DNA of 64,000 nt, from contig NZ_CP031217.1 of assembly GCF_003346815.1 (NCBI RefSeq), positions 930,001 through 994,000 of the forward strand, read 5' to 3'. Below are positions 27,145 through 36,077 of the stretch, piece by piece (within the stretch, counting starts at the first letter, position 1; each line of letters begins with the position of its first letter). Made by a program: the position numbers and the translations under genes. The notes beneath the pieces were generated by a model that did not search any database, had not been told where the DNA came from, and saw only the letters and a program-made list of their open reading frames with translations. The DNA is from Halarcobacter bivalviorum (GTDB lineage: Bacteria; Campylobacterota; Campylobacteria; Campylobacterales; Arcobacteraceae).

Positions 27145-27175
27145 TATTCCCAAAACTTTTGGGAATATTTTTATT
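27143..27175. terminator. Bidirectional terminator
   Basis: 12-bp stem (27143-27154 with 27158-27169) around ACT, then TTTTATT; it covers the stops of both convergent genes. Confidence 0.85.
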
Positions 27176-28073
27176 GCTTTGCTTTTACAACACCATAGAA
27201 GATTTTTAAAAACTTCTCTGGTGGTAAAAATCCTCCACCTAATTTTTTATCATAATCAGCAAAAGGTTTTAAAGCTACAATCTCTTCTAAAGTTTTACCC
27301 TCAGTAATTAGTTTTTTCATTCTTTTATTTAACTCAATTAGAGTCTCTTTATAGTATGTAAGTTCTTTTTTATTTGAGAGCTTACCATGCCCTGGAATAA
27401 TTTTAGTATTATCATCAACTCTACTTAAGATATATTCAACAGCTTTGATTACCCCTTCAACATCTCCTTTGCTTGATTCATCTATAAAAGGATAAAACCC
27501 ATTAAAATAGATATCTCCTGCATGAACTACATTTGCATTTTTGAAAAAGATCACACTATCTCCATCTGTATGTGCATTTTTTTGATAAATAACTTCAATA
27601 TTTTCATTATTTAAATCAAAATCAATCTTATCTGTAAAAGTTATTGTAGGAAGGGCAATCTTTGGTAAAGCTGGAACTGTTTTATTAAAAGCTTTTATAA
27701 AACTATCTTCACTAAGTCTTTTTTTTACATTTTCATGAGATACGATTATTACTCCATCTTTTGCAATATTTTCATTCCCATTTGTATGGTCAAAGTGCCA
27801 ATGAGTATTTACTAAATATTTAATTGGTTTTGTAGAGAGTTCTTTAATAGAGGCTTTTATTTTTTCACTTAAAGGAGCAAATTGACTATCAATCATAAGT
27901 ATGCCATCTTCTCCAATACTTAAACCAATATTTCCACCTTTACCTTGAAGCATATAAACTCCAGTTGCAAGTTTTGTTGTAGTGATTTTTACTTCTTCTT
28001 TTACTTCGTGATTACCAGCTATTAATAAACTAGTTGAAAAAAGAAAGAGAAATAAGGCTTTAAAGAGTTTCAT
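27171..28073 (-). CDS. Secreted MBL-fold metallo-hydrolase
   Basis: 300 residues. A signal peptide (LFKALFLFLFSTSLLIAG) with a cleavage-like Ala-Gly at about 19-20 implies a periplasmic location. The metal site is clear: NTHWHFDHTNGNENI (HxHxDH), then NAHTDGDSVIFF and IIPGHGKLSNKK. No class B beta-lactamase distinguishing residues can be claimed. The family includes SoxH-like and quinoprotein-relay MBL proteins, so a hydrolase of small periplasmic substrates is likely. Monocistronic between two terminators. Confidence 0.85.
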   Translation of the reverse strand: MKLFKALFLFLFSTSLLIAGNHEVKEEVKITTTKLATGVYMLQGKGGNIGLSIGEDGILMIDSQFAPLSEKIKASIKELSTKPIKYLVNTHWHFDHTNGNENIAKDGVIIVSHENVKKRLSEDSFIKAFNKTVPALPKIALPTITFTDKIDFDLNNENIEVIYQKNAHTDGDSVIFFKNANVVHAGDIYFNGFYPFIDESSKGDVEGVIKAVEYILSRVDDNTKIIPGHGKLSNKKELTYYKETLIELNKRMKKLITEGKTLEEIVALKPFADYDKKLGGGFLPPEKFLKIFYGVVKAKQ

Positions 28074-28160
28074 TGTTAATCCTTTTCATAAAATAATAAA
28101 TAATATTAACCAAAATAAAAAAGATAAACTTTAAAAGAAAAAATTAGTCTAAAGAAGAGG

Positions 28161-28180
28161 AAACCTCCAAAAGGAGGTTT
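28161..28180 (-). terminator. Terminator of the SlyD gene
   Basis: 8-bp stem AAACCTCC/GGAGGTTT with an AAAA loop at the 3' end of the minus-strand gene, overlapping its stop. Confidence 0.75.
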
Positions 28181-28599
28181 TACATTACTGAGTGAATTGT
28201 TACTCTAAAGTCTAAATCACATCCTGCTAAAGGGTGGTTATAATCAACTGTAACTTCATCTTTTGTTACTTCTGTAACAGTTGCTTTAAGAATATCTCCA
28301 TTCTCGTCATCAGCTTCAAGTACTAAACCTATCTCTAAGTCAATACCTTCAAATTCAGAAATAGGTAGTGTTTCTGTTAGTTTTGGGTCATGTTCCCCAT
28401 AAGCATCAACTGCTGCTACTTTTATATCTTTTGTTTCTCCTGCATCCATATCAACGATACCTTTTTCAAGACCTTTGATAATTTCTCCAGTTCCATAAAT
28501 AAATCTAATAGGTTCTTTATCTATATTGCTATCAATTACTTCATCATTTAATCTTACTTCATACGACATAGATACTACTTGGTTTTTAGTTATAGCCAT
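28180..28599 (-). CDS. slyD: SlyD-type FKBP peptidyl-prolyl isomerase
   Basis: 139 residues. The FKBP strand YEVRLNDEVIDSNIDKEPIR and FIYGTGEIIKGLEKGIVDMD are followed by a chaperone-type insert-in-flap domain (about 70-120, DPKLTETLPISEFEGIDL), which is the SlyD architecture. The C-terminal histidine-rich metal tail of E. coli SlyD is absent, the protein ending in RVTIHSVM. It catalyses proline isomerisation and assists protein folding in the cytosol. Single gene with its own terminator. Confidence 0.88.
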   Translation of the reverse strand: MAITKNQVVSMSYEVRLNDEVIDSNIDKEPIRFIYGTGEIIKGLEKGIVDMDAGETKDIKVAAVDAYGEHDPKLTETLPISEFEGIDLEIGLVLEADDENGDILKATVTEVTKDEVTVDYNHPLAGCDLDFRVTIHSVM

Positions 28600-28709
28600 A
28601 ATAATCCTTATAAGAGTTTTCTAAAAGCTAACTATACCCTAATAGACTAATTTTAAAGTAAAATAAAAAGTGAGTATAAAACGTTTATTACTTTTTAAAC
28701 TACTTTATA

Positions 28710-28715
28710 TATAAT
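28710..28715 (+). promoter_or_regulatory. Probable -10 box for the LOG gene
   Basis: TATAAT 32 bases before the ATG at 28748. This fixes that ATG as the start rather than an in-frame codon at 28718, which would lie only two bases after this box. Confidence 0.5.
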
Positions 28716-28747
28716 CATTGTTTATATCTTTTGAAGGACAAAATAAT

Positions 28748-29308
28748 ATGAAAGTTGCAGTATATTGTGGCTCAAGTAGTGGTGAATGTTCTATGTATGT
28801 AGAAGAGACTAAAGCTTTAGGTGAATTTCTAGCACAAAATAACATTGATGTTGTTTATGGTGGTGGAAAAGTTGGACTTATGGGAATTATAGCAGATACT
28901 ATAATGTTAAATGGTGGAAATGTATATGGTGTTATTCCTGAGAAATTAAAGGAAAAAGAGTTAGCTCATACTGGAATTACAGAATTAACAATTGTAAAAG
29001 ATATGCATGAGAGAAAAGCAAAGATGGCAGAAATGGCAGATGCTTTTATCACCCTTCCTGGTGGTGCAGGGACTTTAGAAGAGATTTTTGAAGCATGGAC
29101 ATGGGCACAACTTGGTTATCACAATAAGCCTTGTGCTTTTTATAATATAGGTGGCTTCTATGATGATTTATTTAATATGATAGAAAAGATGACAAAAACA
29201 GGCTTTTTAAAAGAAGAGTATTTAGATATGCTTATTAATACTTCTGATTTAAGAAATTTAATTGATTCAATTAAAAACTATAAAGCTCCAAATGAAAAGT
29301 GGAACTAA
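28748..29308 (+). CDS. LOG-family phosphoribohydrolase
   Basis: 186 residues, the LOG length. MKVAVYCGSSSGECSMYVEE is the N-terminal nucleotide-fold strand and DVVYGGGKVGLMGIIADTI the glycine loop. The hallmark PGGAGTLEEIFEAWTWAQLG contains the PGGxGTxxE motif with catalytic residues. LOG proteins hydrolyse nucleotide monophosphate N-glycosidic bonds; in bacteria their substrate is usually a purine nucleotide 5'-monophosphate (family knowledge). The start is chosen by AAGGA and the -10 spacing. Convergent with the flavodoxin gene. Confidence 0.9.
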   Translation: MKVAVYCGSSSGECSMYVEETKALGEFLAQNNIDVVYGGGKVGLMGIIADTIMLNGGNVYGVIPEKLKEKELAHTGITELTIVKDMHERKAKMAEMADAFITLPGGAGTLEEIFEAWTWAQLGYHNKPCAFYNIGGFYDDLFNMIEKMTKTGFLKEEYLDMLINTSDLRNLIDSIKNYKAPNEKWN

Positions 29309-29312
29309 CAAA

Positions 29313-29337
29313 GAAGGTTCAATTAAAATGAACCTTC
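29313..29337. terminator. Hairpin between LOG and flavodoxin genes
   Basis: GAAGGTTCA (29313-29321) pairs with TGAACCTTC (29329-29337); it covers the stop of the convergent flavodoxin gene. Confidence 0.75.
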
Positions 29338-29817
29338 AATTTGTTTTACCCAAGCTTCAATTCTCTCATTAGTTAATTCATCTTGATTAACATCGTCAAT
29401 AGCTAAACCTACAAACTCCCCATCTATAACAGAGTCACTATCTTCAAAATAATAACCCTCTGCTGAAGTTTTACCTACAACCTTTCCTTTTTTTACATAT
29501 TCATAAAGATGTGATAAAGAGTTACAAAAAGTATCTGAATAACTCTCTTGGTCTCCTAATCCAACTAAAGCAATAGTTTTATTTGAAAAGTCTATTTTAC
29601 TTAAGTTGTTTTCAAAGTCTTCCCAATCAGCTTGTAAGTCTCCACTTCCCCAAGTAGGTGAAGCTAGAATTAACTTTTCATATTTTTCAAGGTCTTCTTT
29701 TGAAGAGTTTGCAATATTATGAACTTCAATCTCTTTTGAGAAAGTATTTTTTATTTTTTCAACAATATCTTCAGTTGTTCCAGTATCACTACCATAAAAT
29801 AATCCAATTGCTTCCAT
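29323..29817 (-). CDS. fldA: Flavodoxin
   Basis: 164 residues. FMN P-loop GLFYGSDTGTTEDIVEKIKN (about 5-24), the aromatic loop SPTWGSGDLQADWEDF with the stacking Trp, and GLGDQESYSDTFCNSL where the tyrosine stacks on FMN. It is a cytosolic low-potential one-electron carrier; in Campylobacterota it accepts electrons from pyruvate or 2-oxoglutarate oxidoreductases (family knowledge). Not in an operon here. Confidence 0.94.
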   Translation of the reverse strand: MEAIGLFYGSDTGTTEDIVEKIKNTFSKEIEVHNIANSSKEDLEKYEKLILASPTWGSGDLQADWEDFENNLSKIDFSNKTIALVGLGDQESYSDTFCNSLSHLYEYVKKGKVVGKTSAEGYYFEDSDSVIDGEFVGLAIDDVNQDELTNERIEAWVKQIEGSF

Positions 29818-29872
29818 GATAATTTCCTTTAAATATATTTATATTACAAATATAACATTATTAGATTAAAAA

Positions 29873-30487
29873 TTAGTTTTTCCAATGAATTAATTGATTA
29901 CTATCAGTCTCGTTTTTTACTATAGAACAAAGTAGGGGAAAGAACTCTAGAAAATCTTTCTCTATCTCTTCTATATTTTCACAAACCCTTTCAAAATATA
30001 AAGAGGTTTTATCCCTTGAAGCAAGTTTAGCAGAGAGTCTTTTATCGATTCTTAATAAGCCTTCATTTAGTTGCTCTAAGGTTTGATATTTATTTAATAG
30101 TTCAAAATCAATCATTCTTTTAAGAGGTGTGGAAGCATGGGAAGGAAGTTTTGGAAGTAGTTCATAAGAGTTATTATAAAACTGCTTTAAAAAGCTTTCT
30201 AACTCTATAGAAGAGTATCTATTCCAATTTTTAGTGAGTAAATAATCATAAGTCAAGTCTATTACTACAGATTTTAATAAACCTTTATCTCCTAATCTAT
30301 TTTTGCTTTTTTTAAAAAGTTCATGGGAATCTGTAAAAGAGTCTATACGTTTATGTATTGCCATACCATTTTTTATATGAATACTGGCATTATCCCAAAC
30401 CTTTCCTTTAAGAGGATCAGCAAGATAGTTTGCAACTTGAAACTCAATATTATATTCTGATAAAAAAATATGTGCTAACCAATTCAT
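29873..30487 (-). CDS. acpH: Acyl-carrier-protein phosphodiesterase
   Basis: 204 residues from the ATG giving MNWLAHIFLS, which aligns with the start of AcpH proteins; a longer frame begins 5 codons upstream with no better ribosome site. ANYLADPLKGK and MAIHKRIDSFTDSHELFKKS hold the HD-like histidine and aspartates of the family, and IDLTYDYLLTKNWNRYS follows. The enzyme removes phosphopantetheine from ACP using Mn. Monocistronic and divergent from the DCC gene. Confidence 0.85.
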   Translation of the reverse strand: MNWLAHIFLSEYNIEFQVANYLADPLKGKVWDNASIHIKNGMAIHKRIDSFTDSHELFKKSKNRLGDKGLLKSVVIDLTYDYLLTKNWNRYSSIELESFLKQFYNNSYELLPKLPSHASTPLKRMIDFELLNKYQTLEQLNEGLLRIDKRLSAKLASRDKTSLYFERVCENIEEIEKDFLEFFPLLCSIVKNETDSNQLIHWKN

Positions 30488-30533
30488 TATATATTTTAAC
30501 ATATTTGTTATAATAAGTATTTGGAGGAAATCT

Positions 30534-30890
30534 ATGAAAATAGAAATATATTATGATAAAGAGTGTCCTTTCTGTAATAAATATACTCAAATCTTAAATT
30601 TAAGAAAAGAGCATGATGTAATTATAAAAAATGCTAGAGAAGATTTACAAAAGCTTAGATACTTTTACTCTTATGGTTATGATATTAATAATGGAATAAT
30701 AGTTCAAATAGAAGATAATATCTATCAAGGAGCTAAAGCAATTGCTATGTTAGATAATCTAAGTGAACAGAGTAATTTCTTTTATAAAACGAAACTTTTT
30801 CAAAACTTTTTATATCCAATTTTAAAAATTATTAGAAAGATTACTCTTTTTATTTTAGGAAGAAATTCAAAGATAAATTTTGAAGAGTGA
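30534..30890 (+). CDS. DCC-family (DUF393) thiol-disulfide oxidoreductase-like protein
   Basis: 118 residues, thioredoxin-fold without signal. The N-terminus YYDKECPFCNKYTQILNL holds the CxxC (CPFC) motif after an acidic residue, typical of DCC proteins. GYDINNGIIVQIEDNIYQGA is the family's second conserved strand and AIAMLDNL the helix after it. A hydrophobic C-terminal segment may sit on the membrane. The physiological redox partner is unknown. A small stem (30894-30910) follows. Confidence 0.8.
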   Translation: MKIEIYYDKECPFCNKYTQILNLRKEHDVIIKNAREDLQKLRYFYSYGYDINNGIIVQIEDNIYQGAKAIAMLDNLSEQSNFFYKTKLFQNFLYPILKIIRKITLFILGRNSKINFEE

Positions 30891-30919
30891 AGCCATACTT
30901 TAGAAGTATGACTTAAAGT

Positions 30920-31996
30920 TTAGATTTGATAGTCAGCTCTATTATCTTTCCACTCAAAGATAAAACACATTGGTAGTTCATCTTTTTTATTTAAAAGTAT
31001 AGCTGTAATTGTAGCTGATATAAATATTGATACAATAGCTAAAAATGAAGCAAAAGCTAAAGTTGAAAGTCCAGATAGACCTTGCCCCACAGTACAACCT
31101 ATTGATAAAACTCCACCTGTACCCATTAAAGCTCCACCAATCATATTGTATCTTACTTTCTTTTGCCCTTTTGAAGCAGTACATCCGAAACTATATCTTC
31201 TATTGATTTTAGACATTAAAAATGCTCCAATAATAACACCTAAAACTAAACAAATAGGGAATACTAAATTAAATGCATCATAATACATAAATAACTCAAT
31301 AGCTCTTCCTGTTGGATATACAAAAGATAAAGCCTCTAAATCAACAACTCTTTCAATAGTATCTGCTCCAATAACTCCTGTTATATACCAAGCAGCAGCT
31401 ACAAAAAGACCAACTAATACACCATCCCATAGGCTGATAACTCTATTAAGTTTTCTTACTAAAATAGCTAATAAAATAACTAATACTCCAACTACAAAAT
31501 AGATATTCATAGTTATATTACCAATAAAGCTTGACCACTCAAGAAGTGTTTCATTTGTTGTTATAGGAGCAAAAAATCCATTTATAAAACCTTTTGCTGT
31601 AGCAAATGCAAAAATTCCTGTAAATACAATAACTATTAAAGAGTGGATATCTCCTTGCGCAAACTTAATAAGATGTCTATTACTACATCCATCAGCAAGC
31701 ATCATTCCTACCCCAAAAATTAATCCACCTAAAACTATACTAAAATAGTTGATATTTTCTCTATAGTAGTTTGATTGAGTTAAATCGATTTGAAAATTGT
31801 TTGCTACTAAAGCAGTAGAGATAACAGCAATTATCATTGCCATGATAACAGAAGCACCTCTTTTAGTAGACTTAGTTAATATATAGTCTTTAATTGAACC
31901 ACTAAAACAAAATTGGTTTTTTTGTCCTACAGCTCCCAATGCTAGACCTAAAATAAAGCCTAGAATATTTACAAGTTCATACACTTCAAAAGACAT
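30920..31996 (-). CDS. YeeE/YedE family (TsuA-like) sulfur transporter
   Basis: 358 residues, about nine or ten hydrophobic helices. Cysteine motifs typical of the thiosulfate channel TsuA are visible: QKNQFCFSGSI, LADGCSNRHL, YSFGCTASKG and SIGCTVGQGLSG. In TsuA these cysteines form the pathway for thiosulfate. Which sulfur compound is carried here (thiosulfate or selenium/sulfur species) is inference. A probable role is import of sulfur for cysteine or metal-center synthesis. Monocistronic. Confidence 0.85.
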   Translation of the reverse strand: MSFEVYELVNILGFILGLALGAVGQKNQFCFSGSIKDYILTKSTKRGASVIMAMIIAVISTALVANNFQIDLTQSNYYRENINYFSIVLGGLIFGVGMMLADGCSNRHLIKFAQGDIHSLIVIVFTGIFAFATAKGFINGFFAPITTNETLLEWSSFIGNITMNIYFVVGVLVILLAILVRKLNRVISLWDGVLVGLFVAAAWYITGVIGADTIERVVDLEALSFVYPTGRAIELFMYYDAFNLVFPICLVLGVIIGAFLMSKINRRYSFGCTASKGQKKVRYNMIGGALMGTGGVLSIGCTVGQGLSGLSTLAFASFLAIVSIFISATITAILLNKKDELPMCFIFEWKDNRADYQI

Positions 31997-32102
31997 TTAA
32001 ATCCTTAGTTAATTAATATAGTTTAAATTAATCAAATATTATCTATAAATATTTAAATACTATATTAACGCAATTTATTAATAAAAAAATTAAGGAAGAT
32101 TA

Positions 32103-32127
32103 AATCTTTACTTTTTTAGTAAAGATT
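32103..32127 (-). terminator. Terminator of the 86-aa gene
   Basis: AATCTTTACT (32103-32112) pairs with AGTAAAGATT (32118-32127), overlapping the stop of the minus-strand gene. Confidence 0.7.
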
Positions 32128-32386
32128 AAACTTCTTGATTTTCTATTCTCATATCCTCTAAACCTTCAAGGATATCTAAGGCTTCCTCTTGAGAAATTGT
32201 GTTGTTTTCAATATCTACAAGTACTTCATCAAAATATTGTTTTACTTGTTTCATATATTGTAGTTCTTCTTTTAAGTCTTTATCTTTTTTCTTTGCAAGC
32301 TCAGCTTCTATCTCTTTAATAGTTTCATTTATTTCTACTGAAATATCGTTTTTTACTAGCTCTTCTAATTGTTTAATATAATCCAT
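32126..32386 (-). CDS. Hypothetical acidic coiled-coil protein
   Basis: 86 residues, very Glu/Lys/Leu/Ile-rich, predicted almost all helix (MDYIKQLEELVKNDISVEIN and LDILEGLEDMRIENQEV). No cysteine, no membrane helix. No family recognised. It lies between the sulfur transporter and the divergent deaminase, with its own terminator. Confidence 0.6.
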   Translation of the reverse strand: MDYIKQLEELVKNDISVEINETIKEIEAELAKKKDKDLKEELQYMKQVKQYFDEVLVDIENNTISQEEALDILEGLEDMRIENQEV

Positions 32387-32447
32387 TATTTACCTTTATA
32401 ATCTTTATTAATAGTAATATTATATCTTGTTGAGGTAAAGAGTTAGC

Positions 32448-32453
32448 TATAAT
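32448..32453 (+). promoter_or_regulatory. Probable -10 box for the deaminase gene
   Basis: AGCTATAAT, 32 bases upstream of the start. The same AGCTATAAT string occurs before the giant RTX gene. Confidence 0.55.
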
Positions 32454-32485
32454 TTTATTGAAATATAAATATTTAGGTTTGAATT

Positions 32486-33493
32486 ATGAAAGAGTTTATA
32501 AAACAACTTCCAAAAGCAGAGTTACATTTACATATTGAAGGCTCTTTAGAGCCAGAACTTATGTTTAAACTTGCAAAGAAAAATAGTATTGAAATACCAT
32601 ATAAAACAGTAGAAGAAGTAAAAGAAGCCTATAATTTTACAAATTTACAAAGCTTTTTAGATATCTATTATGCTGGTGCAAAAGTATTGATTACAAAAGA
32701 GGATTTCTATGCTTTAACTTGGGATTATATTTTAAAGTGTAAAGAAAATAATATAATTCATGCAGAGATATTTTTTGACCCACAAACTCATACTCAAAGA
32801 GGAATCGCATTTAAAACAGTAATAAGTGGAATCAAAGAAGCCTTAGTAGATGCAAAAAAAGAGTTTGGAATAAGCTCTGAAATAATTATGTGTTTTTTAA
32901 GACATCTATCTGAGAAAGAGGCTTTTGAGACTTTAGAACAATCCCTTGACTTTAAAGAAGATATTATAGGTGTTGGACTAGATTCTTCTGAACTTGGAAA
33001 TCCACCTAAAAAGTTTGAAAAAGTATTTAATAAAGCAAAAGAGTATGGATATAAACTTGTAGCTCATGCAGGAGAAGAAGCCGATGTCTCTTATATAAAT
33101 GAGGCTTTAAATCTTCTACACATTGAAAGAATAGACCATGGAGTACAAGCTATACATTCAGAAACTTTAATGCAAAGATTAAAGGAGAAACAAATCCCTT
33201 TAACTGTTTGCCCAAACTCAAATATAGAGTTAAAAGTATTTGATAGTTATAAAGAGCATAATATTAAAAAACTTTTAGATTATGGGTTAAATATAACTGT
33301 AAACTCTGACGACCCAGCTTATTTCAAAGGTTATCTAAATCAAAATTTTTTTAATCTAATAGAGAATTTACCTTTAGAAAAAAAAGATATAATTACTTTA
33401 GTAAAAAACTCTTTTAAAGCCTCTTTTCTTAGTGAAGAGTTAAAAAATGAGTATCTAAAAAGAGTTGATAAGGTTGTAAAAGAGTATGAATAA
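32486..33493 (+). CDS. add: Adenosine deaminase-family protein, adenine deaminase type
   Basis: 335 residues. The metal-binding HLHIEGSLE, KLVAHAGEEADVSY, HIERIDHGVQAIHSE and ITVNSDDPAYFKGY motifs of the amidohydrolase are intact. Internal blocks such as FLDIYYAGAKVLITKEDFYA, HAEIFFDPQTHTQRGI and CFLRHLSEKEAFETLEQSL resemble the adenine-deaminase branch (Aah1/PA0148 type) rather than animal-type ADA, from memory of that branch. It would deaminate adenine to hypoxanthine or adenosine to inosine. An eight-base overlap with the phosphatase gene implies coupled translation. Confidence 0.9.
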   Translation: MKEFIKQLPKAELHLHIEGSLEPELMFKLAKKNSIEIPYKTVEEVKEAYNFTNLQSFLDIYYAGAKVLITKEDFYALTWDYILKCKENNIIHAEIFFDPQTHTQRGIAFKTVISGIKEALVDAKKEFGISSEIIMCFLRHLSEKEAFETLEQSLDFKEDIIGVGLDSSELGNPPKKFEKVFNKAKEYGYKLVAHAGEEADVSYINEALNLLHIERIDHGVQAIHSETLMQRLKEKQIPLTVCPNSNIELKVFDSYKEHNIKKLLDYGLNITVNSDDPAYFKGYLNQNFFNLIENLPLEKKDIITLVKNSFKASFLSEELKNEYLKRVDKVVKEYE

Positions 33494-33935
33494 TATTTTA
33501 AACTACATAAAAATAAATGAAAATATTTCAACAGCAGGACAACCAACAAAAGAGCAGTTTCAACTAATCAAAGATGAAAACTTTGAGATAGTTATAAACC
33601 TTGCTCTAAGTAGTGCTACAAATGCTTTAGAAAATGAAGATAAGGTTGTGACAGAGTTAGGAATGACTTATATTCATATTCCAGTAGATTTTGAAAAACC
33701 TAAATTAAGTGATGCTAAACAGTTTTTACTTCTGCTTCAAGCCTTTTATGGGAAAAAAGTTTTTGTACATTGTGCAAAAAACTATAGAGTTACTGCTTTT
33801 ATCTATTTATACCATAAGCATATTTTAAATACACATTTTGATAATATTGATTTATCTATATTTGAAGAATGGTCTCCCAATAAAAATTGGCAAAATCTAA
33901 TGAAAAGTAGTTTTCAAGATTTAGATTTAGCTTAA
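33486..33935 (+). CDS. Tyrosine/dual-specificity phosphatase-like protein
   Basis: 149 residues. The catalytic loop VFVHCAKNYRVTAFIYLYHK has the HC-x5-R core (H-C-A-K-N-Y-R), the shape of the small protein tyrosine phosphatase-like family. STAGQPTKEQFQLIKDENFE is a family N-terminal motif. The general-acid aspartate cannot be placed with certainty, so it might act on phosphorylated protein or another phosphoester. Its start overlaps the end of the deaminase gene, hence same operon. Confidence 0.8.
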   Translation: MNNILNYIKINENISTAGQPTKEQFQLIKDENFEIVINLALSSATNALENEDKVVTELGMTYIHIPVDFEKPKLSDAKQFLLLLQAFYGKKVFVHCAKNYRVTAFIYLYHKHILNTHFDNIDLSIFEEWSPNKNWQNLMKSSFQDLDLA

Positions 33936-34010
33936 TAAAGCACCAATAAATCATCTTCTTAGATATTTTTTGCTACTATAAAAGGCAAGATTACACTAAA
34001 TGGATTAAGT

Positions 34011-35117
34011 TTGAAAATAGAAACAAAAGTTGCAAAATTTAATGAACCTTTATATTTAGAAAGTGGTAGGATTTTAGAATCTTATGAGCTAATTTATGAA
34101 ACTTATGGTGAGTTAAATGAAGATAAATCAAATGTTATTGTAGTTTGCCATGCTTTAGCAGGAAGTCATCACGCAGCAGGAAGATATGCAGATGAAGCAA
34201 AACCTGGATGGTGGGATAAGCTAATTGGCGATGGAAAAGCAATTGACACTAGAAAATATTTTGTAATTTGTTCAAACAACCTAGGTAGTACTTTTGGTTC
34301 AACAAATGCTTTAAGTATTGACCCTACAACAAAAAAAGAGTATAGATTAAAATTTCCAATTCTTACTATTTCAGATATTGTAAAAGCACAAATGAAACTT
34401 TATAAAAGCCTTGGTATCGAAAAAGCAAAAGCAGTTGTTGGTGGAAGTATGGGAGGAATGCAAGCACTTTGTTATTCTATAGAGTTTCCAAACTTCGCTG
34501 AACATGTATTTGCCCTTGCAACAACTGCATATACAAGACCTTGGGCAATTGCAATAAATAAAATCGCAATTGAATCAATAAGACATGACCCAGCTTTTAA
34601 AGATGGTTTTTATAGTAAAGATGATTTAGAAGCTCAAGGTTTACCAGGTCTTGCAATAGGAAGAATGGCAGGATTAATAGCTTATTTAAGTCCTGAACTA
34701 TTTAATAAAAAATTTGGTAGAGATTATGCTAGAACAGATGGTTTGTATGAGCTATTTGGTAGATTTGAAGTTGAAAGATATTTAGAATATAACGCATACT
34801 CTTTCCCTAAAATATTTGACCCTTTATCATATTTATATATTTGTAAAACTATGAATATTTTTGATGCAGGAAGAAATGAAGATACCTTAGAAAATTCCTT
34901 TAAAAAAGTTAATTGTAAACTACACTTAATCTCTTTTTCTGATGATATGCTGTTTTTTCCTGATGAGATGGAAGAGATTAGAGATATTATGATTAAAATA
35001 GGAAAAGGCGATCAAATCACTTATAAAATGGTTGAAAGTGAATCTGGACATGATTCATTTTTAGTAGAAGTAGAAAAATTTGATGAGCATATAATAAATT
35101 TATTGGAGAATAACTAA
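34011..35117 (+). CDS. metX: Homoserine O-acetyltransferase
   Basis: 368 residues from a TTG start (34011); the fold begins immediately after (PLYLESGRILESYELIYETY), and no in-frame upstream ATG exists close by. It is an alpha/beta-hydrolase: VVCHALAGSHHAAGRYA, nucleophile elbow VVGGSMGGMQALCYS with the catalytic serine, and the Asp/His pair near LISFSDDMLFFPDEMEEI and SESGHDSFLVE. It acetylates homoserine with acetyl-CoA in methionine biosynthesis. xseB starts at the last base of its stop codon, so they are translationally coupled. Confidence 0.95.
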   Translation: MKIETKVAKFNEPLYLESGRILESYELIYETYGELNEDKSNVIVVCHALAGSHHAAGRYADEAKPGWWDKLIGDGKAIDTRKYFVICSNNLGSTFGSTNALSIDPTTKKEYRLKFPILTISDIVKAQMKLYKSLGIEKAKAVVGGSMGGMQALCYSIEFPNFAEHVFALATTAYTRPWAIAINKIAIESIRHDPAFKDGFYSKDDLEAQGLPGLAIGRMAGLIAYLSPELFNKKFGRDYARTDGLYELFGRFEVERYLEYNAYSFPKIFDPLSYLYICKTMNIFDAGRNEDTLENSFKKVNCKLHLISFSDDMLFFPDEMEEIRDIMIKIGKGDQITYKMVESESGHDSFLVEVEKFDEHIINLLENN

Positions 35118-35335
35118 TGAGTGAAATTGAAGCAAAAGAAGAAGTTGCTTTTGAAAAAAAGATAGAAAAAGCAAAAGAGTTATTAGAAAAACTTTCAAGC
35201 CCTGATATAACATTAAGTGATTCACTAGATGTTTACAAAAAAGGTATAAAAGAGCTTGATGAAGCACAAAAGCTTTTAGATGAAGCAAAACTAATATTTA
35301 CTACAAAAGAGAAAGATAATAGCGAACCTTTCTAA
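35117..35335 (+). CDS. xseB: Exodeoxyribonuclease VII small subunit
   Basis: 72 residues, small helical protein. EVAFEKKIEKAKELLEKLSS and DITLSDSLDVYKKGIKELDE match the ExoVII small subunit pattern of two helices with the LSDSLDVYKKG turn. Several copies bind the XseA catalytic subunit and hydrolyse single-stranded DNA in both directions. xseA is not present here. It overlaps metX by one base, an arrangement common in this phylum as I recall. Confidence 0.88.
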   Translation: MSEIEAKEEVAFEKKIEKAKELLEKLSSPDITLSDSLDVYKKGIKELDEAQKLLDEAKLIFTTKEKDNSEPF

Positions 35336-35414
35336 AAAAATATTGCAAAATGTTATATTTTAAATAATAGACTTCTATTTTTGATAAACTTCTTTCAAAT
35401 ATTGGGAGGAGTTT

Positions 35415-36077
35415 ATGCGAACAATAAATCAACTACAAACAATAGATAAACCAAGAGAACGACTTTTCAAATATGGTTTAACTGCTTTAAAAAACTATGA
35501 ATTAATAGCAATACTTCTTGGAAGTGGAGTAAAGGGAAAAGATATAATAAAACTCTCCCGTGAAATTGAAAACTTCTTTAACTCTAATTTTGAAAACCTA
35601 AACTTAGAGAAACTTCTTAAAATACATGGATTAGGTAGAGCAAAAGCCTCTCAACTTATAAGTGCAATTGAACTTTCAAAAAGATATTTAATAGATACTC
35701 AACACTATAAAATAAATAGTGCTTATGATGTTTATGAAGAGTTAAGTTCTTATAAAAACAAACAACAAGAGTATTTTCTAGCTTTATACCTTGATGGAGC
35801 AAATCATCTTTTAGAGACAAAAATCATCACAATAGGAATATTAAATCAAAGTTTGGTTCACCCAAGAGAAGTTTTCTCTTATGCAATAGAAAAAAGATGT
35901 GCCAGCATCATCGTAGCACATAATCATCCAAGTGGAATTTTGATACCAAGTGAAGAAGATATAAAAGTGACAAAAAGATTAAAAGAATCAGCAAAGATAT
36001 TAGGAATTGAATTACTCGATCATGTGATTTTTACAAAAGAAGGCTTTTACTCTTTTCAAGAAAAGGGAGTTTTTTAA
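35415..36077 (+). CDS. radC: RadC-family JAMM-domain protein
   Basis: 220 residues. The N-terminal half carries the RadC helix-hairpin-helix (LLKIHGLGRAKASQLISAIE), and the C-terminal JAMM motif reads IVAHNHPSGILIPSEEDIKV with the HxHPSGxxxPSxxD metal residues. RadC was named for DNA repair but its actual function is unresolved; the JAMM domain suggests a metallopeptidase-like or nucleic-acid role. Its end overlaps the convergent regulator gene by four bases. Confidence 0.9.
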   Translation: MRTINQLQTIDKPRERLFKYGLTALKNYELIAILLGSGVKGKDIIKLSREIENFFNSNFENLNLEKLLKIHGLGRAKASQLISAIELSKRYLIDTQHYKINSAYDVYEELSSYKNKQQEYFLALYLDGANHLLETKIITIGILNQSLVHPREVFSYAIEKRCASIIVAHNHPSGILIPSEEDIKVTKRLKESAKILGIELLDHVIFTKEGFYSFQEKGVF

